Positions 45,001-56,022 of a DNA stretch of 64,000 nt are shown here, piece after piece. The stretch's first letter is position 1, and each line of letters starts with the position of its first letter. Source of the DNA: Phytopythium helicoides (taxonomy: Eukaryota > Oomycota > Peronosporomycetes > Pythiales > Pythiaceae); the NCBI GenBank assembly GCA_024867545.1, contig JANFNE010000034.1:310001-374000 (forward strand), read 5' to 3'. The position numbers and the translations under genes were made by a program. Below the pieces are notes generated by a model that ran no database searches, had not been told where the DNA came from, and was given only the letters and a program-made list of their open reading frames with translations.

Positions 45001-46308
45001 AAGTGTAGTTGTTGCGACAGATCGTTGGCGATTTCCATCCTCCAAAAGTGTTTGAATGGCTTCAAATGTTGTGGTGCGCACTTGGCGGGCATTCTCTACG
45101 TAAGTACCTTCCTCTGGATGTTCCCGGACCTTGAGTGGCTCCAGTGATTTCTACAAATATAACCGCGCATTAAGAGCCAAACCAGATATTTCATAAATTA
45201 TTCAATGCGAGCGAACCTTGGAGTTTGCGAGAGCTGGGAGCAAATCGAAGACCCGTTCGTTGTAGATCTCAACGTAGCTTACATGCACCGAGCTTTTATC
45301 ACCAAAATCCTGTTGTAGTTCTTCCAGCCGATCAAATAATCCTCGGCAGATTCGCGGTATGAGACCACGTCGTGAAGCCACTGTATTTCCTGAAGTAGTA
45401 GAGCCGTTACCCGCTGATCGAGATACAGTTCTGCTGGTCACTCGTGTAGAACTACCGGACGTTGACGTGCCAATTTTTGCTGTCGTGGAGCTTCCCATCA
45501 TTGTGAATGTTTTGCCTGTGCCAGACTGACCATATGCAAGAATGGAGCAGTTAAATCCTTGAAGTATGGTCTCGATTGCCAGTCCGCCGAGTGATTCATA
45601 AACAACACTTTGAGTCGCGACTTGGCGCGCCGGCGCATGGTCATACGACCAAAAACTGTGGTCGAAAGCGAATTCATGCGTAAACTGCTTGTTTGTGTTT
45701 GGTAGGACTGGCGCTGCTGGAGAATCTCCATTTTTGTCAGGCAATGGAGACAGAGGCGTCGTGAGCGCTACTGGATTCACAATACGTGTCCAACCACCAT
45801 CGTCTGGTGGTGCCATCTCGACGATGCGTCGGTATCCTTTCTTTTTTTCTGATGGCAGCATGGGACGAACGCGTACGGCAGTGACGAGACGGTAATCTCC
45901 ACTGAGTATCCAGTTAACCGTAGCGGCATCGCTAGCGTCATCTCGCGCAATTTCGGCGTCCTCTCCATCGCAGTGTTGCTCGTCCTGGTTGGTTGAAGAG
46001 AACTCGGGGATACTAACACGTTGCATTTTCTTTTGCTGCAGGACAGTAGGAAGGCGCTTGAGAGTCACTGGAGTAGGGTCGGGAGTATTCGTGAATGGCT
46101 TTGCTGCACGCCGGGCTGGTTTTGAGATCCCAGCGGCCTTGGCTCTAGTTGTTGGCTCTGGATTCTTTTCTGAAGCTGAACGGGGTCTTATCGCACGCCC
46201 ACCGCCACCGGCAGGCGCTGATCCACTCATGCCAGTAGAACTCGGACGAGCACCTTTGCGTGCTGCTGGCCCACAGGAGTCCGATCCCACTCGAGTACCC
46301 CTTTGCAT
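39069..46308 (-). CDS. Large N-terminal-motor kinesin with coiled-coil tail
   Basis: Predicted 2,365 residues from three exons: 46308-45217, 45150-39323 and 39246-39069. The introns are 66 and 76 nt and the total is in frame. After a basic, disordered 135-residue leader the motor runs from about residue 138 to 570: Walker A GQSGTGKT (260-267), switch I NSRSSRSH, switch II LVDLAGSE and PYRNSVLTRLLKESLGG. The rest is mostly heptad-rich coiled coil with Ser-rich linkers, implying a dimeric microtubule motor whose cargo cannot be read. The last exon is my inference: reading through GTAAGT would end the protein at 39319, while splicing adds a plausible helical tail ending PRRR. Its acceptor (GTGAAG) is weak. 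The kinesin subfamily was not assigned. Confidence 0.9.
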
Positions 46309-46663
46309 GCTTTCAAGATCTGGTGTCGAAGAGGGGGAATTCCATCAAGAGTATAAGACGAGGAGTTAGGATTTTATGTGGGGCAGTTAGATTCTTAAGC
46401 AAGCCAAGAAACGGACCGCGAAACCTCTCACTGTGGACATCCAGAGCGCTCTGAGATTGCGCTCCTTGCTATTTTTCGTCGGAGTCCCAATGCGAAGCTG
46501 GGAAGCGAAAATAGCACACACAAGCATATCTCCAGCATCCTAATGATAGCCAATCCTGGCAACAACACGGAGACTTTCTCGAAGCCTCGCAGCTCATCTT
46601 GGCGTCTGCATTCTGGAATTCGCGCTTCACTCGGCAGACTGACCAAGATTCAACTCCTCGAAG
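46309..46663. promoter_or_regulatory. Divergent promoter region, kinesin and aquaglyceroporin
   Basis: 355 nt between two divergent start codons. On the aquaglyceroporin side TTCACTCG at 46627-46634 matches seven of eight initiator positions, 35 nt before the ATG. No clear initiator is seen for the kinesin. Confidence 0.4.
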
Positions 46664-47578
46664 ATGTCCGCCAAATCGCTCTTTCGCGTGGGAGACAGCA
46701 GCAGCGATATGGACGGCGACGATGTGTCACTCACGACCGAGACCCCGATCGACCGCAAGATTCTACTACGCGAAGCCTTTGCAGAGTTTCTTGGCACGAT
46801 GATTCTCGTGCTCGTTGGTGACGGAGTCGTGTGCCAAACAGTTGTATCTCAGGGCATCGAAATGAAGAATGCACTCAAGAAAGAGGTGAACCCAGATCTG
46901 TCGAGTTACGCCGGTGACTGGTCCACAATCTCGTTTGGCTACGGTATTGCCCTCATGATGGGGTTGTACGTCTCGGCTGGTGTTAGTGGCGGCCATCTCA
47001 ACCCTGCTGTTACGGTTGCTATGTGCCGTCATGGTCGCTGCGACTGGAAGAAGGCGCCGTACTTCATCGCGGCGCAGTTCGCTGGTGCGTTTGTCGGTGC
47101 TCTGATCGTGTACATTGGCTACTATCCGGGTCTGAGCGAGCTTGACTCGTGGGAAATTGGAACGGCCGGAATATTTGCGACGTACCCAAAGGATCACGAG
47201 GGTCTCGTGGCTGGTTTCATCGACGAGATTATTGGCAGCTTTCTGCTGCTGCTCGGTATCTTCGCTGTGACGGACAAGTACAACAATGAGGCGGAGAACG
47301 GCAACAAGCCGCTGGTCATCGGTCTCATCTTATCGGGCATTGCGCTTTCGTTTGGGTACAACACGGGCTTCGCACTCAATCCTGCCCGTGACTTTGCGCC
47401 GCGTCTATTCACTGCCATGGCAGGCTGGGGCGGTCAGGTGTTCACTTACGGCAATGGCTATTTCCTGGTGCCTATCATTGCTCCGTTCTTCGGGGCTCTG
47501 CTTGGCGCAGAGACCTACCAGTTTATGATCGCTCGGCACCATCCGCCAAAGTTCATCTCGTCGTCCGATGAGGCTTAA
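46664..47578 (+). CDS. Aquaglyceroporin (major intrinsic protein)
   Basis: 304 residues, single exon. This is a six-helix membrane channel with the two NPA half-helices of the family: SGGHLNPAVTVAMC and GFALNPARDFAPRL. The Asp directly after the second NPAR is the mark of glycerol-conducting members (GlpF type) rather than strict water channels, so it probably passes glycerol and other small uncharged solutes along with water. The cytosolic N-terminus (about 35 residues) is acidic and Ser-rich. The ATG chosen is the only one in frame before the first helix. It is divergent from the kinesin and convergent with the next gene, 174 nt away. Confidence 0.93.
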   Translation: MSAKSLFRVGDSSSDMDGDDVSLTTETPIDRKILLREAFAEFLGTMILVLVGDGVVCQTVVSQGIEMKNALKKEVNPDLSSYAGDWSTISFGYGIALMMGLYVSAGVSGGHLNPAVTVAMCRHGRCDWKKAPYFIAAQFAGAFVGALIVYIGYYPGLSELDSWEIGTAGIFATYPKDHEGLVAGFIDEIIGSFLLLLGIFAVTDKYNNEAENGNKPLVIGLILSGIALSFGYNTGFALNPARDFAPRLFTAMAGWGGQVFTYGNGYFLVPIIAPFFGALLGAETYQFMIARHHPPKFISSSDEA

Positions 47579-47752
47579 AACAGAAGCCCAATCTGCAGGC
47601 ACTTTCATTTATGACCACGAACATAATACAGCGTTAGCGCCATTTGATTCGGGAACAAGTTGGTTTTGATATTATCGATGAGAAAAAAAAAAGTGGAAAG
47701 CACACATTCACAAAGACGAGATATGCCCAGGTTAGTTAACCACAGCGCTTCC

Positions 47753-49524
47753 TCAAACCACATTTGCGTTGACGAGGTCACGGGCTTCACCCACTCCGGC
47801 ATCATGAGATGACTTCGGTTCATGATGAGGGATTCCGGTCGAAACGATGGTACTGGCAGATCCGTTGGCTTCCGCGCTGCTCGATGTTCCAGACGGCATG
47901 TTACGGAGCGTGATGTCGACACTGGAAGATGAATCACTTCTTGGAGCCAGGAAAAACTGTGAGCCAGCAGGAAGACTCGCGATTGTAGAGCTAGTCGAAG
48001 CAAAATTTGCATCAGATGAACCCGCCACCACTCCCGGTTGGTCGTCGGAAGACGAACTACTCGAGTTGATCACGGTCGGGAAGTTCGATTCTTCCATCAT
48101 TCGATCTAAGCTCAACGCCAAATGTGCCGTGAGAGGAGAACAAGACTTTGAGAAGAAAACAAATATGAAACTTACCCTGGTGCCACTTTCCCAGTAACGT
48201 CACGACCATGTCAGAAACATCTTGCAGACGTTTGTGAATTACGCGGGACGACGTTCGCTTGAGTTCATTGATGATAGGTTGGAGCTCTGAATTCGCCATG
48301 CTGATTTTTTGCTCATCCGCAAATACCTCTTTAAACAGAAGTGAGGAACCCACAGCGGCTGCTTTTCAGATATTAATGTTAGCACAATGTCAACCAGCGG
48401 TTGAAGGTGCAAAATAATGCTCTTACCAGCATGAGAAGAATGACTGGTATGGTGGCGTGATGCAGTTCGACTTCCAACTGCGCGATTCAGTTCGCACGAC
48501 ACGTTTAGGGCGGGATCATTCAGCACATATAAGCGCACTGCCAACTCACCGTACGAAGGATGCGCTGCTGTTGAACGTGATACCCCGGTCACTGCGCGCC
48601 CATCGATGAGTAAGTGATGGAGGTTTATAGTCAAAATGAAGGAGAGATTGAGCTCACCAGTATCAACGTCCATGCTGGCCTCCAGCTCCTTCATCATTCG
48701 CGTCTGCGGATCCAATTCTAGGCGTTCGGTTGTCAGCTTATTTTTTTTTTTTTTTTTTCGAGCCCCCTCGAGTGACGCTGTGAGTGCATTACACCGGTTG
48801 TAGACGTACCCGCTTCCTCGCTGTCAAAGCTACGACCTGCAGCCCCAGGCGCACGAGACTCGTCACCCTGCGCGCCGAGAAGAAGTTCGTCGGGCACGGA
48901 GCTGTTGTTAGAGTAACAGTTGTAGATCTCGTCGCTGATCCGGTGGTTGTGCTGCGAGATCTATCCACGCACGCGCAGGTTGAGCTCTTTGTCTGCGGAA
49001 ATGGCACCCAACTACGGAGCCCACGCTCGCACCTGATTGCGCACGCGCACGCACCAGCGCATCTCTCCACCGTCGCCTGCGGGCTCGCAGACGACGTCTG
49101 CCGTAATGCGAGCCGAGCAGCCCGTGTACCGGTTGTGCATGTGTGTGCGCACGCCCTGGCCGCGCGAGGGCTGGATGCATCCGTGCGTGCACCAGTAGGC
49201 CATGGTGGCGTACTGGAACGAGTCGGGCACGTTGTACTTTTTGAACTTGTGCTTGGTGTTCCAGTACGCGGTGGTGCTGGAGCTGCGCCGCCGGTAGAGC
49301 GTCTTGGTGCGCGCCATGTACTGCGTCCACGCGAGGATGAAGGCGTCCCAGCTGTCGAACGTCAGCGGCTCAAACGCCGGCAGGCGCAGCACCACGGACC
49401 GCCGCGCGCGCGCCGCGTCCTCGCGCAGCTTGTAGTTCTTGGTGCGCCGCTTCTTGATAACTGGTGCGTCTGCCGCCTCGTCGGCGCCCAGCGCCAGCCC
49501 CGCGGGCTGCTCCTTGGCCGCCAT
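47753..49524 (-). CDS. FAR1/FLYWCH-like zinc-finger protein, seven exons
   Basis: Predicted 440 residues. Exons: 49524-49033, 48951-48810, 48717-48658, 48591-48550, 48477-48427, 48358-48176 and 48105-47753. All introns are 66-92 nt, all GT..AG, and the sum is in frame. After a basic KKRR stretch, residues about 87-175 form a module with Trp89, Cys112, Cys116, Cys136 and a final HNH spanning the first splice junction (Gln164/His165). This is the C-C-HxH layout of WRKY-GCM1/FAR1/FLYWCH DNA-binding domains, which are often related to MULE transposases. The remainder has a helical segment around SELQPIINELKRTSSRV and a Ser-rich tail; no transposase core is seen. Five consecutive introns are phase 1. 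A nuclear regulator is the likely role. The join between exons 2 and 3, across a poly-A tract, is the least certain. Confidence 0.7.
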
Positions 49525-49929
49525 GTCGCCTCGGGAGCTCCTCCCCTTCTGCCTTCCACGCAACGGTGGTTCGCGAAAACCTCCACGAGTCGGTGCGCAT
49601 GCGTCTGCGAAGGATATCCATTTTAAAAGTATTTTTTGTACTACTTAGCCATAAAGCACGAACTAAATGATGGAGGATACCGAGTTAAAGAAGATGGACC
49701 GCCCGCCGCCGCACTCAACTCCGTGTTCAGACCTGCTCCTGCCGGGAAGCAAGCGCCCGGCTTCCTGCGAGGAAGCGCCGCGCTCCGCCCGCTGCTCCGG
49801 CCGAGCGCATGCCGAGCGCGCCGCGCGCGTGGCCGTCGAGCAGAGCGCGCCCGTGGCTTCCGATCGCGCCCGCCCGCGGGCTCTAACGCCGCCTACCGCC
49901 CGAGTTCCGCCCCGCCCTTTCTCGCCGAC
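49525..49929. promoter_or_regulatory. Divergent intergenic region
   Basis: 405 nt, GC-rich on the right half, between the starts of the zinc-finger gene and the CH-TBC gene. It presumably holds both promoters, but I see no convincing initiator. Confidence 0.35.
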
Positions 49930-52900
49930 ATGGAGGACGACGGGGAGCTGGCGACGGCCGTGCTGCTGTCGCCGACGCGCGACCCCGCCAAGAATGGAGA
50001 GATCGCACAGCGGTGGATGGAGATGGTGCTGGGCGAGAAGTTCCGCGCCGCGTTCCCGGCCGTGCTGCTCTCGGGCGAGCGCCTCGGAGACCTCGCGAAC
50101 AAGGTCTTCCGCGCGCTCGGCATGAGCGACGAGCTCGTCGTCGAGCGCGTGGATCCGGGTGTCGAGGGCGACAAGCCCAAGCCTAATGACGCCGCGAGAA
50201 GCAATGTGCGCAACTACTTGAGGTGCGATCGGTTGGCGGCGGTCGTGACGACAGGTCGGAGCGCTAACACGAGTTGACTACAGCGCGTGCGAGACGATTG
50301 GCGTGGGAGTCGACGACCTCTTCGAGCCAGATGATCTGCTGCTTCAGCGTGATATTGGCAAAGGTGGGGAGCTGTGGCATCTTGCAGCATGTCCGTTTGT
50401 TTTCAACGGGTTCCGGGCTGACGCGAGTGCATTCTATTGACTTGTGCGACCCTATATAAAGTCTACCGAAACATCCTTGCGCTGCAATGCGTCGCAGTGT
50501 CCATGTCAAGTCGTCGCTCAATCGACGAGCGCAGCTCAATGGTTGGCGCGAACGTGATGGTGCGTGATGCATTTCGTGTCAGCAGCTCCGGTTTCTAAAC
50601 ACGATCTGACCCAATGTCCCCGTCGCCAGGAAATGTCACCGCTATCGGAGCATGGAGTGTTTGACGAGGACGAAGAGGATATCGACTCACCATCCACTGC
50701 TAATCTCATCCAGCAAACTCGGTGGCAGCGACTACTGTTCGAGTTCGAGTATCAACTTCTTCGACAAGCTGAGCGCGACGAGGACGGAGCGAACGCTGAG
50801 CACGAGGGAATGGGGCAACTTGCCCACGACATCTGGAGGACCGAGGAGCGCATTCGTACTGTCATCGCGCGCCAGGATCGCGACTATGGTGCTGTGCCTG
50901 ACGATCTTCATGGCAAGTTGTGGATGCTAGCATCTGGTGCGCAAATGGAGATGCGCAAGCACAAAGGCCTCTATGAGAGGCTGTTGGCAATGGAAACGAC
51001 GAGTACAGACGCTACGATGCAGATTGATGTCGATCTCCACCGAACCGTGGCTGAGTGCGACAAGGAATGGTGGAGCCCTGAAAAGACTGAGATGATGCGA
51101 CGGGTTCTCGTAGCATATTCATTCTACAACCCGAGCATCGGGTATTGCCAAGGATTGAACTACATTGTCGCTCGAAGCCTCCAGTTTTTGCAGGAAGAAG
51201 AGGCCTTCTATTTGCTCATCAAGATGATTAGCCTGGTTCCTGACGATTATTACACAACCATGGTACGCTTCCCTTCCAAGAAGGAATCCCAAAAGCTGTG
51301 CTATCGTGCTGATTATGGCTGTATGTCGTGTGAGCAGCTGGGTTTGGTCGTCGACCAGCATGTCTTTGCTGATCTTGTGCGGATACAGCTTCCCGACGTG
51401 GCTGAGCATCTTGGAAACCTCGGCGGAACTGGCATGGATTTATCGCTAGCTTGCACCGAGTGGTTCCTGACATTATTTTCGAGCCCTTGTGAGCGGGATG
51501 TGACAATTCAGATTTGGGACGTCATCTTCCTGTTTGGAGATGAGGTGGGTTTGTCAGATGTTTATTTGTCACTTGGATTGTTATTCGATACGAAGTCACT
51601 TAATTATATGCGGTAGCTTTTGTTTCGAGTAGCACTAGCATTGCTGCGTTCGTCAAAGGATGAATTGCTGAAGGCGACAATCTACGGCGATATTCTGAAG
51701 ATCTTGAACGAGGTGCGGCATGCGACAAAACACTTGCACTTGAGAAGTTTACAACGCTAATAGTTGGTTTGATCAGCTTGGGCGCGAGAAAGTCAGTCCA
51801 GTGAGCTTGGTAAAAAGCGCCTGGAAGCAGGATGCAGTCATCCGGGCTCGAGTCGACGAGTTCCGAGCCCACCACCGCTTACAGTTGGCGTCAGGGATTG
51901 TTGCTTCGTCAGTGGATACTGGCCGTAGCAACCAATCGAGTGTTGGGCGTGCTAGCACAGGCAGCAGGCCGGAGCCAAGGGTGAGGCAACTGATCAAACA
52001 ACAGAAGAAAAAGATGTTTCGAATGGATAGGAATGCTGGTCGTTTGTCACGGTACGCGCATCTGGTTGTACTCAACATTTATTGTAGTTGTTGCTGACAA
52101 AACGCTCGATTCATTTCTCTTGGTATTCAACAGAACTTTTGACCGCAACCTTAACGACGAGCATATTCAGTCGCTTCGTAAAGAGGATCAAGGTCGAGCA
52201 GAGTATTATCTAGGCGATTCCCCCGTTGTTGTGGACGACTATTGGGGATCACGTGATAGCTATCGACAGTGGGGCTCGAAGGATATACGGATGGTACACT
52301 CATCTCCCGAGAGGACAAGTAGTGCGGGTCCAGATCACGACTATGATAATCACAGCCCCGTAGTCCAGCGAATGAGCGCTCATCATCCCAGACTTTCTGG
52401 ATCAACCGGCAGTGGCCACGGCCGAGAGCGAAGAAGCAAGAGTTCTGCATTTATCCCGTCGCGGAAAAGCAGTAATCCTTCATTACCGGTGCATGCGAAG
52501 GAAGGAGAGAACGACTCGCCTTTGCTTGGGCGATCACCAAAGTCGTGGCTTCAAAAGCGTATCGATGAGTGGCAGAAGAAAAACCAAAAGGACAAGGAGA
52601 GGAAGAAGCAAGAGAAAAACCGCCATCACCCCCATCGCGGTGATAGTGAGATGTCAAGCCTTCCGTCTCGACCTAGTAGTCAGGTCTTGACACCAGCTTC
52701 TTCCACCGCGCCTCCTCCGTTATCAATGTTCAAGAGTCACTCGCGTTCGTCGAATGGCACAGCGTTCGATCGCCAGACGAAGAAAGCCGGTCGCCACGCA
52801 TCGCCTGCTGCGCGTCCGCTGTCAATCGACACTACCCTCGTTAGCCAGCTCACGATCTCGCGATCGTTCTCGGATCCTTTTCACTCTCCGACTGATAGTA

Positions 52901-53787
52901 TGCGACCCTCGAGTTTGTGTGATCCGGAGCGTAGAGCACGGCACGATGCAATTGATGCCCAGATCCTCGTTCGATCCCAAGACTCTGGATGCACGCCTGT
53001 ATTCGGTTCACGCTCAAGTTCTGACAGCAAAACGCTTGGGAAGACACCATTGAATCATCCTGATTCAATGTGGCTTATGTCAAGTAACGGATCTTCCAAT
53101 ATCGATGCAAGCACACAACCAGCTCCATCGACATCTGCTCCTACGAGAAGTCGAAGACGAAGTCGGAGCAAGTCGAACTCAAGAGGAACTCGTCGCTCTC
53201 GGCATCAACACGCAGATCTGCACGAAGAAAAGAAGGAAATCGCTGTTGAAGTTTCGAATCCATTGGCGGAGGAGCTCCTGCTCGATTCTCCAATACATGA
53301 CCGCTCACAGTCGGTGGAGTTGACGGAGGTCGAATTGTTGGACAAGCCAACAGTCAGGCGGAATGTTTCCTTGCCCGTCGGGGCCGTAACAGCGCCTCGA
53401 GGGCATGCACCGCGTCACCCACGAAACCCTAAACGTTTGACTAGCGAGAACGCGCAAGCCATCCGTGAGCGCGCACACGTCGTGTCATACATTCAGCGCA
53501 AAGCCAGCGACGCGAGCAGTCTCACAGGGAGCTTCCCGCGTAGTCCTCGAGAGTGGCCTGAGATGGCGACACGGTTGAGCACAAGCTCCAGTGACTCTTC
53601 GAGGGAGGCCATCCTTGGGAGCAATCGCAGTGGGGGAGGGTACCGGAAGGGATCATTTTCTTTCTTTGACAAGCTTTCGAGCGACTTGGAGAGCTTTGCT
53701 GACGACTTAAACAGCGCTTTCCCCAGCTACGACGACGACACTGGCGAAGATCTAGAGTCGAAGGAGCGGGCCAGTGTGGAAGTTTAG
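49930..53787 (+). CDS. Calponin-homology plus TBC (Rab GTPase-activating) fusion protein
   Basis: Predicted 1,136 residues from seven exons: 49930-50222, 50284-50363, 50462-50559, 50630-51544, 51617-51712, 51777-52051 and 52134-53787; the total is in frame. Residues about 15-140 resemble a calponin-homology domain (WMEMVLGEKF, NYLSACETIGVGVDDLFEPDDL, KVYRNILALQ). Residues about 245-490 are a TBC domain with both catalytic fingers: Arg295 in IDVDLHRT and Gln331 in YCQG, so it should stimulate GTP hydrolysis by a Rab. The usual Arg of the first TBC motif is replaced (DDLHGKLW). The last 500 residues are Ser/Arg/Lys-rich and probably disordered, including an RS-like stretch. The intron at 50560-50629 (GTGCGT..CTGAC..CAG, phase 0) joins the two domains. 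The 50364-50461 acceptor (AAAG) is weak. Without that join these would be two genes. Confidence 0.8.
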
Positions 53788-53899
53788 TTGTGTTTTGTCG
53801 GAGGAAAATTGCCAGTGGGCATGAGAGTTTCCACGCGCACGCCATCGAAATTCCAATGACAAACATGAACGGTGATTGTAGTTTATCAAGGTGAAGATC

Positions 53900-53920
53900 G
53901 ATAGATAGATAGATAGATAC
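53900..53920 (+). repeat. GATA tetranucleotide repeat
   Basis: Five GATA-type units in the 165-nt gap between two convergent genes. Confidence 0.8.
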
Positions 53921-53952
53921 TGGACCTTGTACTGCAGCTAGTTCTCATTCGA

Positions 53953-55872
53953 TCAACGGCTAGCTGTCGTCGGAAACCTTGGTGCCTCGGCGGCGATGTT
54001 GCGACGGATTTGTGGCTTCTCGTGCATTGGTAGTGAGTCGTTGATCCAGACACGCGCAATAAAATCGGCTGGTCGAAGCTCCGCAGCTTCCGGCAATGAT
54101 CCCCACTTCAAGCAAACAGCATATCCTTCGACCGTCATCTTTCCTCCGAGCCAGCCGCTTTTGACTTTGCTGGGGACGCTGACAGCTCTAGCATCGCGAA
54201 CATACCCTTCATAGTCGCTACAAGTTGCATTTTCAGCGTTGCGTACGTCCATTTCGAGCAACTGAACATCCATCAAGAAGCGTTTGCCCGCGACTAAACC
54301 GTCACGAATGCTCACCTTGGCATATTTCAGACAGAAAATTGTCCACGGAGCACTTTCATAATCTTTAGAATGACCGTCTCCATCCCGATCGTAGCCTTGT
54401 CCGAGGCTTCGGCAATCGTCGGTGAGCTTGTCAAGGCTTACACTGTCCGTTTCGGCTTGCATGATAACAAAATCCTCAACCAATGACAAAACCGGAAGGC
54501 GTGTCCAGTTCGCCGCTTCTGGCGTGAAAAGCGTAATCTCGTTCCAGGTCCACCCTCGCGGTGGCAATGCATCAAACGAACTGTTCACCTCTGGTTGAAT
54601 TATAGATGGAGAGCTACTACGACCTTCCCGTTCAGCGTAGGAAAGTCGTATCGGCGCGTCGTCGGTTGCGAATGCTTTCACGCAAAACGAATTGGAATCT
54701 GGCAATGAGATACCAGGCGGCAGGTCCAGTGGTACTAGCTTGGAATTTCCTCTTGACGTCGCAAAGCACTTGCCATGTGGGGGTGAGACGCTGTAAGCTT
54801 TAAATGACAACGACAAGGAATAGCCACTTGCATCACGGAGCTGACCCACGTCAAAGATGGTCCTGAAAGGAAGAAACGCCTCTTGCACGAACACTATTCG
54901 ATCTGCTGGAGCAAGGTACCAGGAGGCTTTTTTCCAGGCTGATTGAATGACCAGCTCCATCCGCTTGCCATCTTGTAGAAGAGAATCAAGCGGGTACTTG
55001 AGCGCGTTGCAGTTCGCAACAAGAGGAATGATTGAAATGTAGAACCCCAGTAGCTCGAGCTGGGCTCGTCCGTTGATAGCGTCTTGGACACCGAACTTGG
55101 TCGATAGGAGATCTTTCTCGTCCTTGACGATTGTCTCCAGCTCTGAAAACCGTGCAGCGACGTCAAAATCATCGCACTTCCCAACCATTTGCATCGATGA
55201 GAGCTTCCCGCTAGCGTAGTCCGCCGCCGCCACCTGGACGCGCGAAAAAGAGTCTTTCATGACTGTGATCTGCGCGAGCTGCGTCTCAGCGACCACCTTG
55301 GCTGGCATTTCCGACAGGTCATCAAGGATGCGATCAATACCGACGATGACCGAGCCCACGCGGTTGTTGAGTTTCTCGAGGTCTTGCTGGATATCGGACA
55401 TCTCATCTCGGAAGTCGAATTTGAACGAGTCGAGCGCGCTCAGCACCGGGTCGCTAAACCTGCCGGGGGAGACCGCTGCTGCAGCCACCGCCGCCGCGAG
55501 CGAGAAAGCGATGCCTGCATACCCTAACATCCCCGGCAGCACTGCAACAGCATCTCCGACGCCGCGCAACGTCTTGGATAAGTCGTTGGACTCCGCTCCA
55601 GCGACTGCGAACTGGATCCCGTCCGTCGCCGACTTGATGTGCAGCAGAATCGTGGTGCGCTCAGCGGGCGGTAGCTGCCCGATGGTCACGACCGCCGAGT
55701 TCGCGTCGCCTCTGCCCGGCAGGACCGTTATGGTAGCTGCTGGTCGTGCGTTGGTTGTGTTGGTGCGCGGGGTTGGTTGTGCTACTGCTGGTGCGCACAG
55801 AGCGAGCAGCGAGGCCAGTCGTCTCCACCCCAGCATGTCGATCCTGGTGCGCAGCGTCTTGAGAACTGGCAT
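53953..55872 (-). CDS. Secreted protein of unknown function with central hydrophobic helix
   Basis: 639 residues from the first ATG. Starting at the second Met (residue 13) gives a textbook signal peptide (LGWRRLASLLALCAPAVA, cleaved near AQP). The first ATG may therefore be used less, or the leader may be long. After a Thr/Pro-rich stretch, residues 104-134 are hydrophobic and Ala/Gly-rich, followed by a charged helical region (about 150-260) resembling the helical bundles of membrane-inserting proteins. The C-terminal half is probably beta-rich with about ten Cys and several N-glycosylation motifs (NSS, NWT, NAT, NDS). A DRDGDG loop at 495-500 looks like a calcium site. I do not recognise the family; similarity to pore formers is architectural only. 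Confidence 0.75.
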   Translation of the reverse strand: MPVLKTLRTRIDMLGWRRLASLLALCAPAVAQPTPRTNTTNARPAATITVLPGRGDANSAVVTIGQLPPAERTTILLHIKSATDGIQFAVAGAESNDLSKTLRGVGDAVAVLPGMLGYAGIAFSLAAAVAAAAVSPGRFSDPVLSALDSFKFDFRDEMSDIQQDLEKLNNRVGSVIVGIDRILDDLSEMPAKVVAETQLAQITVMKDSFSRVQVAAADYASGKLSSMQMVGKCDDFDVAARFSELETIVKDEKDLLSTKFGVQDAINGRAQLELLGFYISIIPLVANCNALKYPLDSLLQDGKRMELVIQSAWKKASWYLAPADRIVFVQEAFLPFRTIFDVGQLRDASGYSLSLSFKAYSVSPPHGKCFATSRGNSKLVPLDLPPGISLPDSNSFCVKAFATDDAPIRLSYAEREGRSSSPSIIQPEVNSSFDALPPRGWTWNEITLFTPEAANWTRLPVLSLVEDFVIMQAETDSVSLDKLTDDCRSLGQGYDRDGDGHSKDYESAPWTIFCLKYAKVSIRDGLVAGKRFLMDVQLLEMDVRNAENATCSDYEGYVRDARAVSVPSKVKSGWLGGKMTVEGYAVCLKWGSLPEAAELRPADFIARVWINDSLPMHEKPQIRRNIAAEAPRFPTTASR

Positions 55873-56022
55873 TCATTGGAGTCCGCGACAACTGGTAGGA
55901 AGTGACCTCATTTGACTGCTGTCGAACGACTGGGTGGGCGGCTCTGACTGACAGAAAGCTGGCTGGCATACTGGTAGTCCCTTTTCGAGTCGAGCGCGGG
56001 GATCTAGCAATAAAGCGTCTTG

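Noticed and set aside
47847..48197. Plus-strand 116-codon frame opposite the zinc-finger gene
   Set aside because: It overlaps coding exons and introns of a gene with consistent splice sites on the other strand.
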